Below, piece by piece: positions 33,378 to 40,302 of a stretch of DNA of 64,000 bases. Positions within the stretch are counted from its first letter, which is position 1. Each line of letters starts with the position of its first letter. The position numbers were made by a program, and so were the translations under genes. This DNA comes from CAILZL01 sp963791615 (lineage in GTDB: Bacteria > Pseudomonadota > Gammaproteobacteria > Steroidobacterales > Steroidobacteraceae), in assembly GCA_963791615.1 (NCBI GenBank), contig CAWBTE010000017.1, forward strand, positions 1 to 64,000, in the 5' to 3' direction. Under the pieces are notes generated by a model, which saw only the letters and a program-made list of their open reading frames with translations, did not search any database and had not been told where the DNA came from.

Positions 33378-34175
33378 ATGAAGACAAACTATTTCCGCAG
33401 CATGGGCGCAGCGCTGGCGCTGTTGGCACTGGTCACGATGCCACAGGCGTTTGCGCAGCAAGCTGCCAAGCCATCGGGCAATCTGAGCGGAGTGTGGCTG
33501 TTGTCCGGCGGCACGGGTGTTGGCGGGGGCAATGCATCCCTGAGCAGGCGTCCCCAGACGCAGTGGAGCACCGAAATGCTGCCCTTCTCCTCCGAGGGCA
33601 TGAAGATCCTGCAAAGCAACAAGTCCGGCAAGGGTCCGCGTCAGGTGGTGGCGGCGCTTGGCAATGATCCGATTGGTAAAGCGAATCCCTACGGTCTGTA
33701 CCGCACCCTGGTGTATGGCCGCCCATTCGAGTTCGTGCAGGTGGGTGGCAAGGTGCTCCAGGTGTTCGAACTGGGCAGAAACTGGCGCGCGATCTACACC
33801 GATGGGCGACCGGTTCCGGATGATGTGCCTGCAGGGCCGTACTGGTACGGATATTCGGTGGGTCATTGGGAAGGTGACACGTTGGTGGTCACGACACTGG
33901 GTCTGGATGAACGGGCCTGGATGGATGAGTGGGGAACCCCCTTGGGCGCTGACGCGCGCTATGTGGAGCGCTGGCAGCGCATTGCACCGGACAGGATTCA
34001 GTTGACGATGACGGTCACTGCTCCATCGCTGTACAGCAAGCCATGGACCAGCAGTCCTGTCATGTACACACTGCAGAAAAAAGATATTGAGCCGCAGGAA
34101 GTCATCTTCGCGCCCATCGACGAAGCTGAGTTCAACGAAGATATTCGTGACCCGGCCGGCTTGCCGAAAAAGTAA
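33378..34175 (+). CDS. Exported 'EGDTLVV' family protein, copy 1 (unknown function)
   Basis: A 265-residue protein with a Sec signal (LALLALVTMPQAFAQ). After 'NLSGVWLL' it has 'GNDPIGKANPYGLYRTLVYGRPFEFVQ', 'AIYTDGRPVPDDVPAGPYWYGYS' and the motif SVGHWEGDTLVVTTLGLDER at about 160-179, then 'WMDEWGTPLGADARYVERW'. Four proteins in this window share a block of the form W-Y-G-x-S-V-G-x-x-E-G-D-T-L-V-V-x-T. I know relatives only as hypothetical proteins, often next to DUF6152 genes. Conserved acidic and aromatic residues suggest a ligand-binding beta fold, possibly a lipocalin-like or hydrolytic one; this is a guess. Confidence 0.75.
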   Translation: MKTNYFRSMGAALALLALVTMPQAFAQQAAKPSGNLSGVWLLSGGTGVGGGNASLSRRPQTQWSTEMLPFSSEGMKILQSNKSGKGPRQVVAALGNDPIGKANPYGLYRTLVYGRPFEFVQVGGKVLQVFELGRNWRAIYTDGRPVPDDVPAGPYWYGYSVGHWEGDTLVVTTLGLDERAWMDEWGTPLGADARYVERWQRIAPDRIQLTMTVTAPSLYSKPWTSSPVMYTLQKKDIEPQEVIFAPIDEAEFNEDIRDPAGLPKK

Positions 34176-34368
34176 ACAGACAAAATCGTGCTCACTACCG
34201 GATGGTCGGCGGTGAGCGCGTCATCACTTTGCAAAGGATCGTCTGCTGCCTCAATACAACTCGACGCTCGGCAGCGGGGTCTTTTCCCGAATGCCAGGCG
34301 ACCACACGCCATCCGCAAACAAGTAGTGCCTGATCAAATCGCCAGCCTGATATTGCCAGTGGTTTTCC

Positions 34369-34764
34369 ATGAACAAGTTGCAAGCTATCTGCCTGACAAC
34401 CCTCGCGCTGCTGATGTCATCAGCTCCGCTAATTGCCCATCACGGTACGGCCAGCAACTACGACCAGAAAAAGCGGGTCAAGGTGGAGGGAGTAGTCAAG
34501 GAGTTCTGGTGGCGCAATCCGCATGCCGCGCTGTTCATCGAAGGCGAAAGCGACACGGGGACGAAAGGAACTTTTGTCCTTGAGATGGGTGCTCCGGCGG
34601 CGCTGATCAATAGTTACGGCTACAGCCGGTCAACATTCAAGCCCGGTGACCACGTTGTGATCCATATGTGGCCTTCATACGCCACGCCGACCAACGGCCA
34701 GCTGGATCAGAGCCGGATCTGGGTCAACGGCAAGGAACTCCTTTCAAAGAACGGTAAAGGCTAG
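34369..34764 (+). CDS. DUF6152 exported protein, copy 2
   Basis: A 131-residue paralogue of copy 1. The signal is MNKLQAICLTTLALLMSSAP and LIA, cut before His-His-Gly-Thr-Ala. 'RVKVEGVVKEFWWRNPHAALFIEGE' carries the family signature, and 'FKPGDHVVIHMWPSYATPTNG' parallels copy 1. It follows a 193-bp gap in which I see no gene or shared element. It forms a pair with the 'EGDTLVV' gene 12 bp downstream, clearly a tandem duplication of 32983-34175. Confidence 0.85.
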   Translation: MNKLQAICLTTLALLMSSAPLIAHHGTASNYDQKKRVKVEGVVKEFWWRNPHAALFIEGESDTGTKGTFVLEMGAPAALINSYGYSRSTFKPGDHVVIHMWPSYATPTNGQLDQSRIWVNGKELLSKNGKG

Positions 34765-34776
34765 GACGACAAAGCC

Positions 34777-35592
34777 ATGAAGAAGAACTTCATTCTGGGT
34801 TTGGGCCTGGCGCTGGTGACATCTGCCGTCACGTTGCAGAGCGACGCGCAACAGAGCGCAATGCCCGCCGATTTGAGCGGTGTGTGGTTGATGGAAGGCG
34901 GCGGCGGCGACAGCAACACTGGCAACACCGCCAAAGACGGCACTGTTATGGGCGCGGCTTTCAAGTCCCGCCCTCAATCACAGTGGAGCTACGAGACACT
35001 GCCATTTACCCCCAGGGGTCTCGAACAGTTTCAGGCCAATAAACCCGGCAAGGGGCCGCGGACGGTCAAGCCGGTGTTCGGTAACGATCCGATTGGTGAG
35101 GCGAATCCCCCCGGATTGTATCGAGCCCTGGTCTATAGCCGGCCTTTCGAAATAGAGCAGGTTCCGGGCAAGGTTATTCAGCTTCTCGGCTACGGCAGGA
35201 TCTTCCGCATCATCTACACCGACGGTCGGCCGGTTCCTGACGACATCCCGGAAGGACCCTTCTGGTACGGCTATTCGGTGGGTCACTTTGAAAGTGACAC
35301 CTTGGTGGTGAACACCCTTGGGCTGGATGGCCGGGCATGGATGGATGAGTGGGGAACGCCAATGAGCGACGACGCTCGCATCGAGGAACGCTGGAAGCGT
35401 ATCGGTCAGAACAAGCTGCAGCTGACAATCACGGTCACCGATCCGGTGATTTACACCAGGTCCTGGACCAGCGCTCCCGTGATCTACACCCTCAAGCACG
35501 GCGTCGAACCCAACGAAGTCATTTTCTCGCCCATGGATGAGAAGGCATTCAACAGGGTGATCCGCGATCCGTCTGGCTCGTCGGTCAAGTAG
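34777..35592 (+). CDS. Exported 'EGDTLVV' family protein, copy 2 (unknown function)
   Basis: A 271-residue paralogue of the protein at 33378, alignable over its length: 'DLSGVWLMEGGGG', 'FGNDPIGEANPPGLYRALVYSRPFEIEQ', 'IIYTDGRPVPDDIPEGPFWYGYS' and VGHFESDTLVVNTLGLDGRA, here with Gly to Ser in the motif. The signal peptide is short (LGLALVTSAVTLQSDAQ). It differs mainly in a Gly/Asn-rich stretch after the first block. It ends the plus-strand unit begun by the TonB receptor and is convergent with the lactonase-type propeller gene. Confidence 0.75.
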   Translation: MKKNFILGLGLALVTSAVTLQSDAQQSAMPADLSGVWLMEGGGGDSNTGNTAKDGTVMGAAFKSRPQSQWSYETLPFTPRGLEQFQANKPGKGPRTVKPVFGNDPIGEANPPGLYRALVYSRPFEIEQVPGKVIQLLGYGRIFRIIYTDGRPVPDDIPEGPFWYGYSVGHFESDTLVVNTLGLDGRAWMDEWGTPMSDDARIEERWKRIGQNKLQLTITVTDPVIYTRSWTSAPVIYTLKHGVEPNEVIFSPMDEKAFNRVIRDPSGSSVK

Positions 35593-35705
35593 CCGAGGGC
35601 GTTTCGTGACAATGCCCGGCAAGGTTTTCTGCCCTTGAGAACCTGTTCTAATTCTTAAGGAAGGCCTGACTAACCGTCACGAGCGAAGGCAGGGTACGTG
35701 CAGGA

Positions 35706-36878
35706 TCAGTTTGGGTAAAACACAACCGTGGCCGGATTTGGAATCGACAACGATTCACTGGTTGGATTCAACTTGCCAGTTTTCTGATCGACGCTGAAAA
35801 CGTTCACGGAATGCGTGGCTTCGTTCAGCACCAGCATCCATTGCCCAGTTGGGTCAATGCCGAAGCTCCATGGCCGTTTGCCCTGCGAGGAGATGCGTTG
35901 AATCTCATTGATGCTGCCAGTGTCCTTGTTCACGTCGTAAACGACGAGGCTGTCCTGGTCACCGCGCAGCGCCGCATACAGGAACCGACCATCGCTTGAA
36001 AAGGCGATTTCGGAAAAGCTCTTATTGTTGCCGGTATATCCGGCCGGATAGGCTGACACGGTCTCAACGAGTTGCAGACGTCCTTGCTGCGCATCCCAGC
36101 GATAGATGCGCACTTCGGCGGTCAACTCGGTGTTCATGTACAGGAATTTGCCGTTGGGATGGAACGCCAGATGCCGCGGCGCCGAGCCCGGCGGTAACTG
36201 TTCGAAGGGTGTTTCCGCCGGTGTGAGCGCTCGTGTTGCAGCGTCGAAACGATAGACGAAGAGACGGTCGGCGCCCAGGTCCGGCGACAGGAGATAGCGG
36301 CCTGAGGGATCGATGACCACGGCGTGTGGGTGCGGCGCTTTCTGCCGGGCATGCGGACCGGTGCCGTATTGCTTCTGGCTCGAGACAACCTTGCCAACAC
36401 TGCCGTCAGCCTGGATCGGCAATGCGGTGACAACACCGCTTTCGAAACCCGCACCGAACAGCGTGTTCGATTTACCATCAAGTGCCAGATACGTGGTGCC
36501 GATGGCGCCGGAGCTGACCTGATTGATCTGCTGTAACTTGCCGGACGCCTTGTCCACCTTGAAGCCGTGGATATTTGCATCAGCCTGTTCGCCGCCAGCG
36601 CCCCAGGCGACCGAATAAAGTACCGGCAGAGTGGGATGCGTCACCAGCCACGTAGCGCGCACGACGTCGGACTGGATTCCGAGAGGCGCGAGTTTGCCGG
36701 TTCTGGTGTCCAGACGTGCAGCATAGATGCCTTGCAGCGAGGTCTTGACTTGTCCCTGGTCGGTGGCCGGCACGCCGCGAGTGCCAATGTAGACGAGGCT
36801 ACTTGCTGCATCCTGTGCGTGAGCCGAAAGCGCTGCTAACCCAAGACACAACGCCATCAAGATTGTTTTTCGTTTCAC
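35706..36878 (-). CDS. Exported lactonase-family seven-bladed beta-propeller
   Basis: A 390-residue protein with a Sec signal (MALCLGLAALSAHAQ). It belongs to the lactonase family (PF10282, 6-phosphogluconolactonase-like): 'SLVYIGTRG...QGIYAARLDTRTGKLAPLG', 'ATWLVTHPTLPVLYSV', 'PHARQKAPHPHAVVIDPSGRYLLSPDLGADRLFVYRFD' and 'PRHLAFHPNGKFLYMNTELTAEVRIYRWD'. 'GKRPWSFGIDPTGQWMLVLNEATHSVNVFSVD' is also present. The His-rich 'PHPHAV' and the Asp, Asn and Glu of the central tunnel are typical. Exported members may cleave lactones or act as binding proteins. It is a single gene inside the receptor island. The leader of the next plus-strand unit starts divergently. Confidence 0.85.
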   Translation of the reverse strand: MKRKTILMALCLGLAALSAHAQDAASSLVYIGTRGVPATDQGQVKTSLQGIYAARLDTRTGKLAPLGIQSDVVRATWLVTHPTLPVLYSVAWGAGGEQADANIHGFKVDKASGKLQQINQVSSGAIGTTYLALDGKSNTLFGAGFESGVVTALPIQADGSVGKVVSSQKQYGTGPHARQKAPHPHAVVIDPSGRYLLSPDLGADRLFVYRFDAATRALTPAETPFEQLPPGSAPRHLAFHPNGKFLYMNTELTAEVRIYRWDAQQGRLQLVETVSAYPAGYTGNNKSFSEIAFSSDGRFLYAALRGDQDSLVVYDVNKDTGSINEIQRISSQGKRPWSFGIDPTGQWMLVLNEATHSVNVFSVDQKTGKLNPTSESLSIPNPATVVFYPN

Positions 36879-37054
36879 CGGTGAATCCCCTTGCAGAGAA
36901 ATTTGCTGATCATGTCCGCCAGACCTGTTGACGATGCCGTTCCCGGCGCAGCCGCTCTCAGCAGGTGTGTATAACTATCCATTGCCATAACAGGCCTGCC
37001 CCAAGTGCACTGCACAACCGGTGCTCTTGCTGCATACTTCATTATGCGTACTCA

Positions 37055-37097
37055 TTCAGGCAGAAAACTGATGTTCCGGGCTACTTTCCTATTGGAC
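37055..37097 (+). promoter_or_regulatory. Shared 5' leader element, copy 2
   Basis: A 43-nt copy with one extra G after TTCAG, containing CAGAAAACTG and ending CTTTCCTATTGGAC. It lies 61 bp before the ATG of the third DUF6152 gene. No Pho box is seen upstream here; the -10 candidate CATTAT at 37040 has no good -35. Confidence 0.6.
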
Positions 37098-37157
37098 CGA
37101 AACTGGGGTATGCCGACTATTAATGATAAGTTATTAGAGCTCAATCCGGAGACTCCA

Positions 37158-37541
37158 ATGAAGTTAAAAAACTTTGTACTGGGAGCCATGGCGGTTGCCA
37201 TGGTTGCGATCCCTGCTGTCGCTCATCATTCCTATGCCATGTTTGATGCAAGCAAGACGGTGACCATTGAGGGCACTGTCAAGAAATTCCAATGGACCAA
37301 TCCCCATAGCTTGATTTTCGTGACAGTGACGGATGCCAGCGGCCTGTCTGCAGATTGGGCTATCGAACACGGCTCTCCTGCCGGCCTGGCTCGACAGGGC
37401 TGGACTCCCAAGACGTTGACACCAGGCATGCAGGTCAAGGTAGTGGTCCATCCGCTGACGGATGGAAAACCTGGCGGCCAGTTCCTGGCAGTGACGCTTC
37501 CCGATGGCAAGCAGTTGGGTGATCCAGCAGGCCGTCACTAG
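37158..37541 (+). CDS. DUF6152 exported protein, copy 3
   Basis: A 127-residue protein. ATG 37158 follows GGAG and opens the signal MKLKNFVLGAMAVAMVAIPA, cut before His-His-Ser-Tyr. 'MFDASKTVTIEGTVKKFQWTNPHSLIFVTV' is the commonest form of the DUF6152 signature. The second half ('TLTPGMQVKVVVHPLTDGKPGGQFLAVTLPDG') is closer to typical family members than copies 1 and 2. It is monocistronic, facing an 'EGDTLVV' paralogue on the other strand. A hairpin downstream (about 37573-37597) lacks a T run. Confidence 0.85.
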   Translation: MKLKNFVLGAMAVAMVAIPAVAHHSYAMFDASKTVTIEGTVKKFQWTNPHSLIFVTVTDASGLSADWAIEHGSPAGLARQGWTPKTLTPGMQVKVVVHPLTDGKPGGQFLAVTLPDGKQLGDPAGRH

Positions 37542-37659
37542 AGTCTGTTAACCATTGGCGCATCGCCAGAAAAGGCACGAGGTGAAAGCTTCGTGCCTGT
37601 CTCAGCGGCAAAATTGTCATTTGATCTGATTTGTGCGGCGATCACTTGATTGACGCAAC

Positions 37660-38688
37660 CTAAAAATCCGGCGTGGTGGCTTTCTGCAGGGGATCCAGGC
37701 CTAGGCTGTAGATGTCTTCGTTACCCGCGGCACAGATCCGATCCTGGTCGATCAAAGGACGGTTGGTCACCACATAACGCGGACGCCTGCCGCTCCACGG
37801 CTGGTAAAACGTATCGGGGTCCTCCACGGTAAATCGGGTGTCCAGTCCCTTGCCGCCATTAATCACCCGGTAGCGTTCGACAACGTGAATCTTCGTCGTG
37901 TGCGGTGTCCGGTAACCATCGACCAGCGTCTTGTCGTTCTGGCCAATCGTATCGACCACCAGCGTGTCGCCTTCGTAGCGACCAACCGATTCGCCGTACC
38001 ACGATGGCGTCAGGTTCTTCGAGTGAGGCACATTCATGTAGATGTGCCTCACTCGATGCCCGATGTACATTACGATTTCGTCCGGTGTCTGGATGAAATA
38101 CAGCGGCTGCGGCACTTCATTGAAGTTGGGCACGCCCAGCTCCCAGCAACGCGCCTGACGCGTCTGCGTGTTCCTGCCGGCGGCAGCCAGCTCATTCTGC
38201 TTCTCAAGCGCTGCCAATGCCCAGGGCTTGAGATTTTTTGCAGCAGCATCGGTGAGGTTGGCGAAACGCACGCTGCTCTTGATGCCGATGACGCGCATCA
38301 TCGCGTTGTTGAAGTAGGGGCGGCCGGAATCGTCGGTAATCGGGCCAATACCGCTTGCTGGCGGGATATAGTGACCGAAAATCCGCAACTGCTGATACAT
38401 CCTGACCTTTTCGGGCGGAACGCCGCGGGCGATTGCCGCCTGAATATAGTCAGCACCGTTGAGGTAATCCGCCGGCAGATAATCTTCAGCCGGTACCAGT
38501 GACCCATTTCCCCTGTCTATACCGCCGCTCCAGCCGGATCCATAAGGCAGCATCAGCGGCGGGATGAGTGCGTTCTGTGCTGCTCTGGAAGACTGCGCTG
38601 CGAATACTGAGTTCGAGGTCAAGGCCGCTACCGAGAGCACACTGACGGCGGCAAGGCTGATCTTCAGGCTCTTGAACTTGATGGACAT
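37660..38688 (-). CDS. Exported 'EGDTLVV' family protein, copy 3, longer form (unknown function)
   Basis: A 342-residue protein with a Sec signal (ISLAAVSVLSVAALTSNSVF, then AA). An extra N-terminal section of about 100 residues ('DYLPADYLNGADYIQAAIARGVPPEKVRMYQQLRIFGHYIPP') precedes the shared block. 'CWELGVPNFNEVPQPLYFIQTPDEIVMYI' and 'PSWYGESVGRYEGDTLVVDTIGQNDKTLVDGYRTPHTTKIHVVERYRV' are conserved with the shorter copies. The ending 'FTVEDPDTFYQPWS' aligns with the 'VTDPVIYTRSWTS' block of copy 2, so the fold is common. No enzyme signature is evident. It is likely periplasmic or secreted. Confidence 0.75.
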   Translation of the reverse strand: MSIKFKSLKISLAAVSVLSVAALTSNSVFAAQSSRAAQNALIPPLMLPYGSGWSGGIDRGNGSLVPAEDYLPADYLNGADYIQAAIARGVPPEKVRMYQQLRIFGHYIPPASGIGPITDDSGRPYFNNAMMRVIGIKSSVRFANLTDAAAKNLKPWALAALEKQNELAAAGRNTQTRQARCWELGVPNFNEVPQPLYFIQTPDEIVMYIGHRVRHIYMNVPHSKNLTPSWYGESVGRYEGDTLVVDTIGQNDKTLVDGYRTPHTTKIHVVERYRVINGGKGLDTRFTVEDPDTFYQPWSGRRPRYVVTNRPLIDQDRICAAGNEDIYSLGLDPLQKATTPDF

Positions 38689-38733
38689 GGCTTTTCCCGT
38701 TTCAGTTAGATGGTGTGCAACGCATTCATGGAG

Positions 38734-38931
38734 CTAGCAGCCTGTCGAACTTAGGGTTGATCTACTGCGGCGGTGGGAAATGGGTCCATTTTTCCGATCC
38801 CCATGTTGATAAATTTGGGTCAAATAGCTACGGCTATTCTCCTCAAACGATCGAAAAACTGTCCTCGCCTGTTTCAATTGAACAGGGCTCACTCGCCTCG
38901 CTACGATCACCTAAGTCCGACAGGCTGCTAG
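38734..38931. mobile_element. 198-bp MITE-like element with 18-bp inverted ends and CTAG flanks
   Basis: Outer ends are CTAG followed by CAGCCTGTCG(A/G)ACTTAGG in inverted orientation, 21 of 22 positions matching. CTAG on both sides is consistent with a 4-bp target duplication as made by IS5-type transposases. The interior carries an AATAGC-TACG-GCTATT hairpin and no reading frame. The right end supplies the TAG stop codon of the minus-strand gene 38928-39704. Confidence 0.7.
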
Positions 38932-39704
38932 GGAAACAATCCCTGGGCGCGCTGTGCACGCACTTCGGGAATACCTTTTACGTGAGAGATGTCGCGATGT
39001 TTTTCACCGCAGACGTACTCCTGCAGGCGCAGGCCACTCTGGCGCTCATAGACAAAACGCGCCTGCCAGTCCTTGCTGTAGAGCACCGGATCCTTGATCG
39101 TGACGATAACCTCGAGTTGATTGCCCATCCTGCGCACACGTTCCGTCGTCACGAGCTGATCGCTATGCGGCAGGCCACTGGAATCGAGAAAGGTCTGATC
39201 GTTGAAGCCGTTGCTCTGAATGACAAGTGTGTCGCCTTCATAATGCGCTGTTGCATAACCTTCATAGGTTGGCGCAACCAGTATTTCCTCCTGAGTTGGC
39301 AAGGGTTTGTTCAACGGAATCGCGCGCACCTGATTGTTCAATTCATGAACAAAGGTCACCTGACCGGGAGGCAGCTGATAAAGCTGGAATGGATAAGGCG
39401 TCGACAGCAGTCGCGGCACGCCATCGGGCAAGCAGTAGGTGCGAACCGGGTCGTCAATCGAGCGATCCTTGAGGCCCGCGCGATTCTTCTCGTATTCAAC
39501 CTTGCCGACCTCGTTCAAGGGCGGTGTACCGCCCCCCAGAACCTGAATTCTGGGATGGTACCCGGTGGCCCAGTATGTGCCGGAAAGATCTGCAATACCT
39601 GCGGACGCAAGCGCCTTGCCAGCTGCAGCTGCCACTATCGGTTCTGCTGACCAGCCGGTATTGACGCCCAAGGCCAGCACAACGACGAGTGTTACTGCAC
39701 GCAT
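38928..39704 (-). CDS. Exported 'EGDTLVV' family protein, copy 4 (unknown function)
   Basis: A 258-residue protein with a Sec signal (MRAVTLVVVLALGVNTGWSA). The shared blocks are 'IADLSGTYWATGYHPR', 'PDGVPRLLSTPYPFQLYQLPPGQVTFVHE', 'APTYEGYATAHYEGDTLVIQSNGFNDQTFLDSSGLPHSDQLVTTERV' and 'VTIKDPVLYSKDWQARFVY'. It is the most divergent of the four copies, with 'LVIQSNG' in place of 'LVVxTxG'. Its reading frame ends in TAG inside the MITE, so the natural C-terminus may have been replaced. It is divergent from the decayed receptor. Confidence 0.75.
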   Translation of the reverse strand: MRAVTLVVVLALGVNTGWSAEPIVAAAAGKALASAGIADLSGTYWATGYHPRIQVLGGGTPPLNEVGKVEYEKNRAGLKDRSIDDPVRTYCLPDGVPRLLSTPYPFQLYQLPPGQVTFVHELNNQVRAIPLNKPLPTQEEILVAPTYEGYATAHYEGDTLVIQSNGFNDQTFLDSSGLPHSDQLVTTERVRRMGNQLEVIVTIKDPVLYSKDWQARFVYERQSGLRLQEYVCGEKHRDISHVKGIPEVRAQRAQGLFP

Positions 39705-40069
39705 TACAAGCCCCCTACCAAGATTGATTGCGCTACAACCATGACAATGGCCAAGGCGCGTGTGCTGAGGATCATTGTAGGCAGCCTTTCCATGGTGGCG
39801 TCATTCGAAATCGGCGCAAGTCATAGAGTTTTGCCTGACGCCGCAACCGGCCATCGGTTGCACAGCGGCGAGTTCAAAAGGCTAAAGAGTTATGACCTTC
39901 GTACGCGAGGTGACGCTCCTTAGTTTGCCCCCAGACACTATCCCATTGAACTGGGGATCAAGCAGCTTGGCCAGTAGAGCGGTACTAGCGGGTGTTTCAT
40001 CCACGCGACAAGCTACACAGCAAGCTTGGATGCGATGTAGCAATCAGGTTGCTTTTTCCCATCAGCCAG

Positions 40070-40111
40070 TTCAGCAGAAAACTGATGCCTTGGGCTCCTT
40101 TCCTATTGGAC
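40070..40111 (+). promoter_or_regulatory. Shared 5' leader element, copy 3
   Basis: A 42-nt copy beginning TTCAGCAGAAAACTGATGCC and ending CTTTCCTATTGGAC, 191 bp upstream of the decayed TonB receptor. The remainder of 39705-40302 contains only the short frame at 40190-40288 and no other gene I can support. Confidence 0.6.
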
Positions 40112-40189
40112 GAGAATCCCGGCCACGGAGTTTCCTAATACTGCTGAACGCTGACAAAAACGTAATCGAAAAAAACACAGGAGGAGCGT

Positions 40190-40288
40190 ATGAAACATGC
40201 GCCCCATCCGGGTCTCAAGAGGGGCCCCAAACTTGGGTTGTTCGGTTGCGTCAGCGCGCCGGTTCCGGAAAAACAGGTAACGATGTAA
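40190..40288 (+). CDS. Possible 32-residue leader peptide
   Basis: ATG 40190 follows an excellent ribosome site (AGGAGG, 4 bp spacer). The product starts MKHAPHPGLKRGPKLGLFGC and ends PVPEKQVTM. It ends 14 bp before the start of the TonB receptor frame and lies between the shared leader element and that receptor. It is too short to assign to a family. It could be a translated leader, or a fragment of a lost gene. Confidence 0.35.
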   Translation: MKHAPHPGLKRGPKLGLFGCVSAPVPEKQVTM

Positions 40289-40302
40289 TTGGGGGTTCTG
40301 TT

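Noticed and set aside
37573..37597. GGCACGA...TCGTGCC hairpin as a terminator
   Set aside because: The stem is only 7 bp and no T run follows on either strand.
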